From Pseudoduganella guangdongensis (lineage in GTDB: Bacteria > Pseudomonadota > Gammaproteobacteria > Burkholderiales > Burkholderiaceae_D), in assembly GCF_009857475.1 (NCBI RefSeq), contig NZ_WWCJ01000001.1, positions 186,001-250,000 on the forward strand: a stretch of DNA of 64,000 bases, written 5' to 3'. Positions within the stretch are counted from its first letter, which is position 1. Every line of letters begins with the position of its first letter. The notes beneath the pieces were generated by a model, which ran no database searches, was not told the DNA's origin, and was given only the letters and a program-made list of their open reading frames with translations. Shown here piece after piece: positions 25,165 through 33,086 of the stretch. Position numbers and translations under genes: made by a program.

Positions 25165-26475
25165 ATGCAGAAATCCCTTCTCGCCGTGCTGGTATCCAGC
25201 GCACTGTTCTCGCTGAATGCTCAGGCGGCTGACCTGGTCCAGGTGTATAAACAGGCGCTCGCCAACGACGCCACCTACGCCAGTGCGCGTGCCGCGCTGT
25301 CGGCCGGCCAGGAACGCACGACCCAGGGACGCGCTCTGCTGCTGCCTACCATCGCCGCCAGCGGTAACAATATGAAGAACGATGGCGAGGTGTCGAAGAA
25401 CAAATTGGGTTTCGCTGATGCGGAAAACTACAGCGGCCTGATGCAGGTGCAACTGACGCAGCCGCTGTTCCGCTGGGCCAATTGGGAAGGCTACCAGCAG
25501 AGCAAGCTGTCCGCTGCCGCTGCGGAAGCGACTTTCGCGCAAGAGCAGCAGAACCTGATCCTGCGCGTGTCGCAGGCTTACTTCGACGTGCTGACCGCGC
25601 AGGACAACCTGACCGCGACCCAGGCGCAGAAGGCTGCCACCACCGAACAGCTGGCATCGGCCAAGCGCAATTTCGAAGTAGGTACCCAGACCATCACCGA
25701 TACGCATGAAGCGCAAGCGGCATACGACCTGGTGGTGGCGCAGGAGTACGCGGCCATTAACGATCTGGAAGTGAAGCGCACCGCGCTGCAGCAGGTGATC
25801 GGCACGGTGCCGGGCGCCCTGGCGCCGCTGCGCACCGGCGTGGCGATCGCCAGCCCGCAGCCTGCCACGCTGGAGCCATGGGTGTCGGCTGCGGAAGAGC
25901 AGAACTACGGCGTGACCGGCGCCAAGCTGAATGTGGAAATCGCCAAGCGCGAAATCAGCAAGCAGCGCGCGGGCCATATGCCGACCCTGGACCTGGTGGC
26001 TAACTCGACGCGCCAGACATCGACCGGCATTTCCGGCGGCATCAACAAGAACAATGCGATTGGCGTGAGCTGGAATGTGCCGATCTTTAACGGCTTTGCG
26101 GTGACCAGCAAGGTGCGTGAGTCGATCGCGCTGGAAGACAAGGCGCGCAATGATCTGGAGGCGTCGCGCCGCCAGGCTGCGCAGACTGCGCGCCAGGCTT
26201 TCCTGGGCGTGAACAGCGGCTTGGCGCAGGTGAAGGCGCTGGAGGCGGCGGAAGTGTCGTCCAAGTCGGCGCTGGAGTCGAACAAGCTGGGTTACCAGGT
26301 GGGCGTGCGTATCAATATCGACGTGCTGAATGCCCAGCGCCAGCTGTACACCACGCAGAAGGACCTGTCCAAGGCGCGTTATGACACCATCATGAATGGC
26401 CTGCGCCTGAAGTCTGCAGCCGGTTCCCTGAAGGAAGAGGATCTGGCGCCGATCAACGCACTGCTGCAGCACTAA
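25165..26475 (+). CDS. tolC: TolC family outer membrane efflux channel
   Basis: Outer membrane component of type I secretion and RND efflux, 436 residues. The start at ATG 25165 has CGGAG six bases upstream and gives a good signal peptide (MQKSLLAVLVSSALFSLNAQA). Two homologous halves of coiled-coil helices with short barrel strands follow. Signature pieces: ADLVQVYKQALANDATYASA, LTQPLFRWANWEGYQQSKL, ILRVSQAYFDVLTAQDNL and, in the second half, WNVPIFNGFAVTSKVRES and YQVGVRINIDVLNAQRQLY. The length fits TolC. It is the last gene of the Pcm-rhodanese-TolC unit. Confidence 0.92.
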   Translation: MQKSLLAVLVSSALFSLNAQAADLVQVYKQALANDATYASARAALSAGQERTTQGRALLLPTIAASGNNMKNDGEVSKNKLGFADAENYSGLMQVQLTQPLFRWANWEGYQQSKLSAAAAEATFAQEQQNLILRVSQAYFDVLTAQDNLTATQAQKAATTEQLASAKRNFEVGTQTITDTHEAQAAYDLVVAQEYAAINDLEVKRTALQQVIGTVPGALAPLRTGVAIASPQPATLEPWVSAAEEQNYGVTGAKLNVEIAKREISKQRAGHMPTLDLVANSTRQTSTGISGGINKNNAIGVSWNVPIFNGFAVTSKVRESIALEDKARNDLEASRRQAAQTARQAFLGVNSGLAQVKALEAAEVSSKSALESNKLGYQVGVRINIDVLNAQRQLYTTQKDLSKARYDTIMNGLRLKSAAGSLKEEDLAPINALLQH

Positions 26476-26496
26476 CCCGCGGCCGTTGCATTGACG

Positions 26497-26520
26497 GGGT
26501 CTGACCCTTGGGTCAGACCC
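26497..26520. repeat. Perfect 11-bp inverted repeat, GGGTCTGACCC type
   Basis: Arms GGGTCTGACCC (26497-26507) and GGGTCAGACCC (26510-26520) separated by TT. It lies between the convergent tolC and gloA genes, followed by TGGTTT, so it could also act as a terminator. Each arm is itself almost palindromic, a style typical of dispersed REP-like repeats. Confidence 0.7.
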
Positions 26521-26541
26521 TGGTTTCCCGGGTTCGGGGTT

Positions 26542-26952
26542 TCAACGCAACCCCGCTCCCTGCCCCTCAAAGCTGCGCTCAATCAGCTCAATCTTGTACC
26601 CATCCGGATCGGTCACAAACGCGATCACAGTCGCCCCGCCTTTAACCGGCCCAGGCTCCCGCGTCACATTTCCGCCGTTCGCGCGCACCGCCTCGCAGGC
26701 CGAATAAATATCCTCAGCTGAAATAGCGATATGGCCGTAAGCATTGCCCATATCGTACTTGTCCACGCCGTAGTTATAGGTCAGCTCCAGCTCCGCATGC
26801 TCCGGGTTATGCCCGTAGCCCAGGAAAGCCAGCGTGTACTTGTATTCAGGATTATCACTGGTACGCAGAAGCTGCATGCCCAGCACCTTGGTGTAAAAAT
26901 CGATGGATCGCTGCAGGTCACCAACCCGCAGCATCGTGTGTAGGATTCGCAT
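26542..26952 (-). CDS. gloA: Lactoylglutathione lyase (glyoxalase I)
   Basis: Glyoxalase I of 136 residues: converts the methylglyoxal-glutathione hemithioacetal to S-lactoylglutathione. The start [20 protein letters not shown] and [12 protein letters not shown] are standard. Predicted metal ligands are His5, Glu in AELELTYN (about 56), His in YGHIAIS (about 74) and Glu in YKIELIER (about 122), as in the Ni-type bacterial enzymes. Length matches E. coli GloA (135). The next gene on this strand (soluble dehydrogenase) lies 12 bases upstream, so they may be cotranscribed. Confidence 0.96.
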   Translation of the reverse strand: MRILHTMLRVGDLQRSIDFYTKVLGMQLLRTSDNPEYKYTLAFLGYGHNPEHAELELTYNYGVDKYDMGNAYGHIAISAEDIYSACEAVRANGGNVTREPGPVKGGATVIAFVTDPDGYKIELIERSFEGQGAGLR

Positions 26953-26964
26953 AGGCCAATTGTA

Positions 26965-28284
26965 TCAGCGCGCCGCCGCCGCTGCCGGCGCCACCCGCCA
27001 CACCACATTGCCCACATCATCCGCCACCAGCAGCGCCCCCGACTTATCCAGCGCCACGCCCACCGGACGCCCCTTGGCCTTGCCATCGCGCGTTAAAAAA
27101 CCGATCAAGAAATCCACCGGCGGCCCCGAAGGGCGGCCATCCGCAAACGGCACAAACACCACCTTATAGCCGGCGAATTCCCGGCGGTTCCACGAGCCAT
27201 GCTGTCCGATGAACGCGCCGCCCTGCCAGCTGGCCGGGAACAGTTTCGCATCGTAGAACGCCAGCCCCAGCGACGCCGTGTGCGAACCCAGGCCGTAATC
27301 CGGCATCAGCGCCTTCTGCACCATATCCGGACGCGGCGGTTTGACCCGCGCATCCACCCGCTGGCCGAAGTAGCTGTACGGCCAGCCATAGAAACCGCCA
27401 TCCTTCACCGACGTCAGGTAATCCGGCACCAGGTCGTCGCCCAGCTCATCGCGCTCATTCACCACGGTCCACAGCACCTTGGTCTTCGGTTCCCAGGCCA
27501 TGCCGTTCGGGTTGCGCAAGCCGGTCGCGAACAGGCGCGACTTGCCGCTGGCGCGTTCGTACTCCCAGATCGCAGCGCGGCCTTCCTCCTTCTCCATACC
27601 ATTCTCGGCCACGTTGCTGTTGGAGCCCACCGTCATGTACAGGAAGCGTCCATCCGGGCTGGCGGTGATGTTCTTGGTCCAATGGTGGTTCAGCGGCCCG
27701 GCCGGCAAGTCCATCACCTTGGTGCCGGGCGTGCCGATCGCGGTCGCCCCCTCGGTGTAGGGGAAGCGCAGCACCGCATCGGTGGTGGCGACATACAGGT
27801 CTTTATCCACCAGCACCATGCCGAATGGCGAGTTCAGGTCTTTGATGAAGATGCTGCGCGTTCGCGCCACGCCATGTTCATCGACATCGCGCAGCAGCGT
27901 GATGCGGTTGGCCGAGGGCGTGACCGAGCCGGCCTTCTTCATCATATGCTTCATGATGGCGCCCTTGATGCCCTTGCCATCCTCCGGCTTGGGTGGCGCG
28001 GCCGACTCCGCCACCAGCACATCGCCGTTCGGCAGCACGTATAGCCAGCGCGGGTGATCGAGGTCGCGCGCAAAGGCGGACACGCCGAAGCCGGCGGCAG
28101 GCACCGGCTTGTCGTTGCCCTGCCAGCGCTCGACCGGCGCCACTTTGGTGGTGGGGATCAGCTTTTTGTCCGGTTCCGGCAGGACCGGGTTGGGACCCCA
28201 GCCTGTCGGGTAGGTCTGGGCCAGTGCAGCGCCGGCAGCCAGGCAGGCCAGGCCAATCAGCGCGGAAAAGAGCGGGGCGCGCAT
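26965..28284 (-). CDS. PQQ-dependent sugar dehydrogenase / sorbosone dehydrogenase-like, secreted
   Basis: Beta-propeller enzyme of 439 residues with a signal peptide ([23 protein letters not shown]). Propeller features of the soluble glucose/sorbosone dehydrogenase (COG2133) group: [80 protein letters not shown] and the C-terminal [19 protein letters not shown]. These enzymes oxidise sugars with PQQ and pass electrons to the membrane. No pqq genes are in the window, so cofactor supply is unseen. Just upstream of gloA, which might detoxify products (inference). Confidence 0.88.
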   Translation of the reverse strand: MRAPLFSALIGLACLAAGAALAQTYPTGWGPNPVLPEPDKKLIPTTKVAPVERWQGNDKPVPAAGFGVSAFARDLDHPRWLYVLPNGDVLVAESAAPPKPEDGKGIKGAIMKHMMKKAGSVTPSANRITLLRDVDEHGVARTRSIFIKDLNSPFGMVLVDKDLYVATTDAVLRFPYTEGATAIGTPGTKVMDLPAGPLNHHWTKNITASPDGRFLYMTVGSNSNVAENGMEKEEGRAAIWEYERASGKSRLFATGLRNPNGMAWEPKTKVLWTVVNERDELGDDLVPDYLTSVKDGGFYGWPYSYFGQRVDARVKPPRPDMVQKALMPDYGLGSHTASLGLAFYDAKLFPASWQGGAFIGQHGSWNRREFAGYKVVFVPFADGRPSGPPVDFLIGFLTRDGKAKGRPVGVALDKSGALLVADDVGNVVWRVAPAAAAAR

Positions 28285-28292
28285 GGCGGGGC

Positions 28293-28568
28293 TCAGTCGC
28301 GCTTGGTGCCGGGCAGGGGATTCGCCTGAGCGTCGCCACCGCCGGACTGGTTGCCGGGTTGCGGCTTTTGCAGGCCCGGCTTGCCGTGCAGGTCGGTGTC
28401 CACCAGGCCCTGCTCGACATCCTCCGCCGCCTGGCGCATCACGCTCCGGGTGCGCTGCTGACTCTCGCCTTGCGGCGACTCGTCGCGCTCGTGTGGCAGG
28501 CGTTTGCCGGCGTTGCCGTCCACGGGCGTCTGGGTGTTGATCTTGCGGTCCTTGCTATTCGGTTCCAT
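28293..28568 (-). CDS. Small charged hypothetical protein, 91 aa
   Basis: Hydrophilic protein of 91 residues starting at ATG 28568, with GGAGGG upstream. Composition is dominated by Lys, Arg, Glu, Gln and Pro: [20 protein letters not shown] and a Gly/Gln-rich end ([20 protein letters not shown]). It is likely disordered. It contains [20 protein letters not shown] near the middle and no membrane segment or cysteine. The stop lies 8 bases before the start of the dehydrogenase gene on the same strand, so it may be the first gene of that unit. Function not recognised. Confidence 0.55.
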   Translation of the reverse strand: MEPNSKDRKINTQTPVDGNAGKRLPHERDESPQGESQQRTRSVMRQAAEDVEQGLVDTDLHGKPGLQKPQPGNQSGGGDAQANPLPGTKRD

Positions 28569-28666
28569 GGTCAGGCCCTCCATGACGCCATGGTAGCGAA
28601 GCGCGGCCCCAACGGTCGCCACCTTGACTACGTGCAATTCTGCTAAGAAGCCGGTAGCATTATGGG

Positions 28667-29548
28667 ATGGACCATGCAACCGATCACACCTGCCGCAACT
28701 GCGGCGCCACGACTACCGGAAACTTTTGCGCGAACTGCGGGCAGGAAACACGCCTGCACGCGCCCAGCTTCAGCGAATTCATGCACGAATTCATTGGCCA
28801 CTATGTGGCGCTGGAAGGGCGGCTGTGGGGTTCGATCAAACGGCTGGTGTTCCGTCCCGGCCTGCTGACCAACGAATACCTCGCCGGGCGCCGCAAACGC
28901 TATGTCGAACCGCTGCGGCTCTACCTGTCGCTCAGCATCATCTTCTTCGCCGTGCTGAAATTAACCGGGACGAATCTCATTACCCTGGACGCGCGTCCCA
29001 TTCCGCCGGAGCGGAAGGCGCAGATTGAGCGCAGCATTGCGGAGAAAAAGGCGCAACCCAAAGCCCATCCGGAAATCGTCAACGAAAAGCTGGAGCAAGT
29101 CCTGGAACGTGAGGCGCCGAGCGTGTTCAAAGCCTTCGACGACTGGGACAAGATGGATAACGAGAAGCGCGGCGATTTGTTGATCGTCGGCTTTTACAAA
29201 TACGCGCCGTATGCGATTTTCCTGTTGATGCCGGTGTTCGCGCTGTGGCTCAAGTTGCTTTATCTCGGCACCGGTAGGCGTTACGGCGAGCACTTCCTGT
29301 TCGCATTGCACACCAATGCGTTTGCCTTCCTGATGCTCGGCGTATTCTTCTTGCTGCCGGACGGCTTCATCAAGTTCCTGGCCCTGTGCTGGGTCGGCGG
29401 CTACCTGCCGTGGGCCATGCAGCGCGTCTACGAGAAAGGGCGCTGGGGAACACTGTGGCGTTGGCTGTTGCTGATGGTGTTGCATAGCGCATCGCTGACG
29501 ATCGCCATCCTGGTCGTCATGGCGGCGGGGATCATGACGGCCCATTGA
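28667..29548 (+). CDS. DUF3667 domain membrane protein with N-terminal zinc ribbon
   Basis: Protein of 293 residues of the DUF3667 family. The N-terminus has two CxxC pairs (CRNCGATTTGNFCANCGQET) forming a zinc ribbon. Next comes the family motif FIGHYVALEGRLWGSIKRLV and a first membrane helix (about 85-100, YLSLSIIFFAVLKL). A charged periplasmic or cytoplasmic loop of about 90 residues (Lys/Glu-rich) is followed by four or five hydrophobic helices. No function is established for the family. It is divergent from the small charged gene and convergent with the small hypothetical cluster. Confidence 0.85.
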   Translation: MDHATDHTCRNCGATTTGNFCANCGQETRLHAPSFSEFMHEFIGHYVALEGRLWGSIKRLVFRPGLLTNEYLAGRRKRYVEPLRLYLSLSIIFFAVLKLTGTNLITLDARPIPPERKAQIERSIAEKKAQPKAHPEIVNEKLEQVLEREAPSVFKAFDDWDKMDNEKRGDLLIVGFYKYAPYAIFLLMPVFALWLKLLYLGTGRRYGEHFLFALHTNAFAFLMLGVFFLLPDGFIKFLALCWVGGYLPWAMQRVYEKGRWGTLWRWLLLMVLHSASLTIAILVVMAAGIMTAH

Positions 29549-29705
29549 TGCTCGGCCAGTCCGAGCTATCGGATCTTCCAGATCCAGTTGCGTATGGAAG
29601 CTTTGGGCCTCGCTTCCAGTGGAGATGAGGTGGTGTCCTGCGCGTGCGAACGCGTTGAGGCACACATCGCAAGAGTTGCTGCGAAAGATAGTCTGAAGTG
29701 CTTGG
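29549..29705. other. Non-coding gap between convergent genes
   Basis: About 157 bases between the DUF3667 gene and the 84-residue hypothetical. I see no hairpin with a T-run, no repeat and no supported ORF. Confidence 0.4.
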
Positions 29706-29960
29706 TCAAACCTTGCTACCTGCGTTGTCAATCAAAGTTTTGACTTCAGCCGCTTCCTCAAGCGTTGACGCAAACTCTTCATCGGTCGCTGCTGCGAAGT
29801 CGTTCGCGATCAGGTTGAATCTTTGCGCCAGGTTCGCGGCCCGTGCGACAAGTTCGGGCGAGGCGCCCGGGGGGAGCCCAGCTCCGGTCAGACTTTCGGC
29901 AGAGCCGCACGTCCGCTGGAAGGCGTAAATGAATCGACCAATACGTTCGTAGTCTTTCAT
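29706..29960 (-). CDS. Hypothetical protein, 84 aa
   Basis: Small, helical, acidic protein of 84 residues (pieces such as ELVARAANLAQRFNLIAND and EEFASTLEEAAEVKTLIDN). It has no signal peptide, membrane helix or motif I recognise. The start at ATG 29960 lies 14 bases after the stop of the membrane protein upstream and lacks a clear SD, so it would rely on coupling. Last of three small genes on this strand. Moderate risk that it is not a real gene, although its composition is protein-like and codon use fits. Confidence 0.5.
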   Translation of the reverse strand: MKDYERIGRFIYAFQRTCGSAESLTGAGLPPGASPELVARAANLAQRFNLIANDFAAATDEEFASTLEEAAEVKTLIDNAGSKV

Positions 29961-29974
29961 GCGCGGCCCGCCAT

Positions 29975-30391
29975 TCAGTTAAGTTTTCCTGCACGGTGCA
30001 GGCGAACGCAATAAACCCAGATGCCGGTAGTGATCATGATATCGAATGGACCCAGTCCCGAGCCGGGTTGCCATAAGAGCTTCTGCAGGCTCCATGCGAA
30101 GTAGAGGCCGAATGCATAGCATGCTGACTTGCGCATGAAGAACAGTTGCAGGCCGCCGACAAACAGCAGGATTGGGAATAGCAGGCGGCCGATAAAGCCA
30201 GGCACGGACTCGGCTCCCATCTGCAACGGTGTCAGTAGAGCCTGCCAGTTGGTAACCATAAAGTACCCGACGGCGGTGATTTGAATGCAGCACCACGCCG
30301 CGATGATGTAGACGGGAGCAGTGCGGCTGTGCCGGGCGGCGGGCGCGAGGTTGGCGCCGGGCGGGGCATAGAGATTGTCAGGCGTTTCCAT
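29975..30391 (-). CDS. Small four-helix membrane protein
   Basis: Protein of 138 residues with about four hydrophobic segments: VYIIAAWCCIQITAVGYFMV, LLFPILLFVGGLQLFFMR, CYAFGLYFAWSLQKLL and MITTGIWVYCVRL. I chose ATG 30391 because it overlaps the TAA of the upstream gene (TAATG); ATG 30403 would give four more residues. No known family is evident. It is the middle gene of a three-gene cluster of small unknowns between convergent DUF3667 and the next membrane gene. Confidence 0.6.
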   Translation of the reverse strand: METPDNLYAPPGANLAPAARHSRTAPVYIIAAWCCIQITAVGYFMVTNWQALLTPLQMGAESVPGFIGRLLFPILLFVGGLQLFFMRKSACYAFGLYFAWSLQKLLWQPGSGLGPFDIMITTGIWVYCVRLHRAGKLN

Positions 30392-30876
30392 TAGCGGGGG
30401 CATTTGATGCTGGGGTTGTTGGCGCGCAGTCTTTCGTAACGGTCGATGCCGATACGCGGGGACGGAATGCGTGCGCAGTAGGTGCTGGTGCCGTAGGATA
30501 TCTTGTAGAGCCGGTCGCCCGAATCCGGCGTTGGAATTTCCGTGATCTGCGGCGTACCCGTCCAGCGCGGAACCGCTGCCGCCGCGATGCCTGCGCCGAC
30601 GCGCCTCAGTGCCGGGTCTTCCAGCGGGCTGAGTTTAATCTCGGTTTCATTGCGTAGCTGCTGGTCGATGGCAGCTGCGGCCAAGCTTGCGCGATCCAGT
30701 TGGCCGGGCCTTGCAGTTTCAGCGCTCGCCGGCGCCAGCGCGGCCAGCGCCGTCAGGAACAGGCCGGTACCGGCCTGGATGCTGGCGGGGACGCAAATGC
30801 CACCTGCCTTTTCGCCTCTTGGCATGAGTTTGCCAATGGCGTAACGGCCCATGGGCACAAAGAACAAGATTAGCAA
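30391..30876 (-). CDS. Hypothetical exported or membrane-linked protein, 161 aa
   Basis: The frame begins at TTG 30876 with GGGGAG six bases upstream; ATG 30852 and ATG 30825 are in-frame alternatives. It contains a hydrophobic segment ending in an Ala-x-Ala type site (TGLFLTALAALAPASA, about 38-53) that looks like a signal or anchor. The following domain of about 105 residues has an Ala/Ile/Gln helix and a later stretch ITEIPTPDSGDRLYKISYGT with two cysteines (YCARIP, IKCPR). Those cysteines could pair in the periplasm. No family recognised. The stop overlaps the downstream membrane gene by one base. Confidence 0.55.
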   Translation of the reverse strand: MLILFFVPMGRYAIGKLMPRGEKAGGICVPASIQAGTGLFLTALAALAPASAETARPGQLDRASLAAAAIDQQLRNETEIKLSPLEDPALRRVGAGIAAAAVPRWTGTPQITEIPTPDSGDRLYKISYGTSTYCARIPSPRIGIDRYERLRANNPSIKCPR

Positions 30877-30956
30877 ACGGATCTCCCCAGCAGAATTGGG
30901 CGTAAGGTTACCAGTTTGCTATTCGTGAAAGATGCGTGAAATGTCACGCGCGGCGC

Positions 30957-31397
30957 TTAATAGTCGAATTTGGTGCTGCGTTCGACTTTTTTGTTGCGCT
31001 TGGCGCGCTCATTGACGTCGTGTTGGCGGGCATCGCTTTCGGCGCGCTGGCGCTGGCGCAGTTCCTCGGCGACCTGGGCGCGCACGGCACGCTCGTGATA
31101 GATGGCGTCGAGGCGGCATTGGGCGGCGTAGCGCTCGTTCATGCTCTGGAAGTGGAGCGCCTGCTGGGCCAGGGCGGCCAGCCAGGCCAGGGCCAGCGCC
31201 CACAGCACGAATGTGTAGATCGATTGCCAAGTGCCGAATGAGGGTTCGAGCAGGGGGCGTGCCTGGGCCAGGGCGCTTTGTCCGACGAAAGCCAGGAAGC
31301 CCGCCATGATGCCCAGCACGATCGTGCCCAGCAGCTGACGCTTGGCGTCTTGGCGCATGAGCTCAAGTTCGGTCTGAATTTCGGAGATGGCTTCCAT
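30957..31397 (-). CDS. Membrane protein with C-terminal coiled coil
   Basis: Protein of 146 residues: an N-terminal acidic helix (EAISEIQTELELMRQDAKR), two transmembrane helices (about 22-45 LLGTIVLGIMAGFLAFVG; about 62-82 YTFVLWALALAWLAALA) and a strongly charged helical tail. The tail (RAQVAEELRQRQRAESDAR) ends in Lys/Arg-rich residues. The pattern suggests a small membrane-anchored coiled-coil protein facing the cytoplasm. No family recognised. No clear promoter was seen; the gene is separated from the cluster at 30.4-30.9 kb by 80 bases. Confidence 0.6.
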   Translation of the reverse strand: MEAISEIQTELELMRQDAKRQLLGTIVLGIMAGFLAFVGQSALAQARPLLEPSFGTWQSIYTFVLWALALAWLAALAQQALHFQSMNERYAAQCRLDAIYHERAVRAQVAEELRQRQRAESDARQHDVNERAKRNKKVERSTKFDY

Positions 31398-31551
31398 GAT
31401 GTGGCGGATCGGACGGGGCGGAGATCTTAATAGCTCAATTTTACATCATATTGCCCGGTGGAAAGCCGCTTCTGGCCTGCGTTTGAGGTGGATCAGCATC
31501 TGAGGGGCGCCTTGCGCACACCATAGGACTGCGATCGATCGCGGAGAACCG

Positions 31552-31734
31552 ATGCCCTACTCATTCATCGTGACCGCCAACCGCGTCAAAGCGCTGGCGC
31601 GCACATTCGCCGAGCTGGCGCAAGGTGGTGCAACTGGCGCCCGGGCAGTTCCTTACCCCGCAGCAGTCGCAGTCGGCTCCCAAAGCTCGACCTTGTTCCC
31701 GTCCGGGTCAATGAACCAGCCAAAGCGGCCGTAG
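31552..31734 (+). pseudogene. Possible truncated gene fragment (60 aa)
   Basis: A short frame that starts well: GGAG six to seven bases before ATG 31552, and a plausible N-terminus MPYSFIVTANRVKALARTFA. After about 25 residues it runs into low-quality sequence (GGATGARAVPYPAAVAVGSQ) antisense to the VOC gene. The start of a real gene appears to have been joined to unrelated sequence. I do not recognise the parent protein. It could also be a chance ORF. Confidence 0.25.
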
Positions 31735-32036
31735 TCGAACGACTGAACATCGCCGACCAGGGTGCCGCCGCCGTCGGCCACTTGCCTGAGCGCGCCGTCC
31801 AGGTCGTCCACCACGAAATTGATCATGAACTCGCGCTTGGAGGGGGCGAAGTAGGAGGTGGTGCTTTTGAACGGGCTGAACACGGTGGCGCCGTTGGCCG
31901 GCATCAGCGCCGGCGCGAAGGAGGCGTAGTCCTTCGATTCATCCGGCAAACCCAGGCAAGCCTGGTACCAGGTCATCAATGCTTGCGGGTCCTTGGATTT
32001 GAAGAAGATCCCCCCGACGCCCAGTGCTTTTGCCAT
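31653..32036 (-). CDS. VOC family protein (glyoxalase/bleomycin-resistance type)
   Basis: Single vicinal-oxygen-chelate protein of 127 residues. The start at ATG 32036 has AAGGGG about seven bases upstream; the much longer in-frame upstream extension is only the antisense of nadK. Fold landmarks: GVGGIFFKSKDPQALMTWYQ, CLGLPD, EFMINFVVDDLDGALRQVAD and FGWFIDPDGNKVELWEP at the end, with the terminal Glu a potential metal ligand. Substrate unknown. Convergent with the fragment at 31.55 kb and divergent from nadK. Confidence 0.85.
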   Translation of the reverse strand: MAKALGVGGIFFKSKDPQALMTWYQACLGLPDESKDYASFAPALMPANGATVFSPFKSTTSYFAPSKREFMINFVVDDLDGALRQVADGGGTLVGDVQSFDYGRFGWFIDPDGNKVELWEPTATAAG

Positions 32037-32186
32037 TCTTGTTCCCCTTGTTATATACTGTGCAAATATACAGTGTTTATTGAGTATTTTTTCGCGTACC
32101 GGCTTGCGTCGCAATGCATGGCATGAGCAAGCATTATGGGTTACTCTGCTGCGTGTTGCCACCCCCATATTTTGACTGAGATTGAT

Positions 32187-33086
32187 ATGTCCGCTACGCC
32201 ACCGCTGTACAACACGATTGCCCTGGTCGTCCGTCCGAATACCACCGGCATCGAAGAACCGGTGCGCGATGTCCTCGACTTCCTGAAACAGGGTGGCTTC
32301 AGCGTCGTCCTCGAATCCGATACGGCCGACCACCTGGCCATTTCCGACATCCCCTCCATGAGCGTGCAGGGAATTGGCGAGCGCGCCGATGCGGTGGTGG
32401 TGATGGGCGGCGACGGCACCATGCTCGGCATCGCGCGCCAGCTGGCGTCCTACGACACGCCGCTGATCGGCATCAACCAGGGCCGCCTCGGCTTCATGAC
32501 CGATATCCGCCAGGAAGACATGCTGCCCGTGCTGGGCCGTATCCTGGGCGGCACCCACAAGGCCGAGCGCCGTACCCTGCTCGAAGGGCGCGTGGTGCGC
32601 GACGGCAAAGCCATCTTCTTCGGCACCGCCGTGAACGACGTGGTGGTGTCGCGCGGCGCCGGCGCCGGCATGGTGGAGCTGAGCGTCGATGTCGACAACC
32701 AGTTCATGTACAACCAGCGTTCGGACGGCTTGATCATCTCCACCCCGACCGGTTCCACCGCCTACGCGCTGTCGGCTGGCGGCCCGCTGCTGCACCCCAC
32801 GCTGGGCGGCATCGTCATGGTGCCGATCGCCCCGCACGCCCTGTCCAACCGCCCGATCGTGCTGCCCGACTCCAGTGAGATCGTGATCGAGATCAAGCGC
32901 GGCAAGGACATCACCGTGAATTTTGATATGCAGACCTTCGCCAGCGCGGCGATCGGCGACCGGATCCACATCCGCCTGTCGCCGCACACCATCACCTTCC
33001 TGCATCCGGAAGGCTGGAGCTACTACAACACCCTGCGCGAAAAACTGCACTGGAACGAATACCCTTCTACCGACGGCAAAATCTGA
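32187..33086 (+). CDS. nadK: NAD kinase
   Basis: ATP/polyphosphate-dependent NAD kinase of 299 residues that makes NADP. The family GGDG motif is MGGDGTMLGIARQLASYD (about 73), followed by GINQGRLGFMTD, AVNDVVVSRG and STPTGSTAYALSAGGPL, all conserved substrate-site elements. ATG 32187 is chosen because the N-terminus (MSATPPLYNTIALVVR) begins the first Rossmann strand; the SD is weak. Its TGA overlaps the recN ATG by one base (TGATG), so the two genes are coupled. In relatives hrcA lies just upstream; here it does not. Confidence 0.96.
   Translation: MSATPPLYNTIALVVRPNTTGIEEPVRDVLDFLKQGGFSVVLESDTADHLAISDIPSMSVQGIGERADAVVVMGGDGTMLGIARQLASYDTPLIGINQGRLGFMTDIRQEDMLPVLGRILGGTHKAERRTLLEGRVVRDGKAIFFGTAVNDVVVSRGAGAGMVELSVDVDNQFMYNQRSDGLIISTPTGSTAYALSAGGPLLHPTLGGIVMVPIAPHALSNRPIVLPDSSEIVIEIKRGKDITVNFDMQTFASAAIGDRIHIRLSPHTITFLHPEGWSYYNTLREKLHWNEYPSTDGKI

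Noticed and set aside
28961..29731. 256-codon minus frame across the DUF3667 gene
   Set aside because: Mostly antisense of DUF3667; the unshared N-terminal 60 codons show no recognisable domain or SD.
31398..32186. hrcA expected upstream of nadK
   Set aside because: No helix-turn-helix or HrcA-like sequence in any frame here.
31653..33050. Long minus frame that includes the VOC protein at its end
   Set aside because: Only the last 127 codons are real; the upstream part is antisense to nadK, and a good SD precedes ATG 32036.
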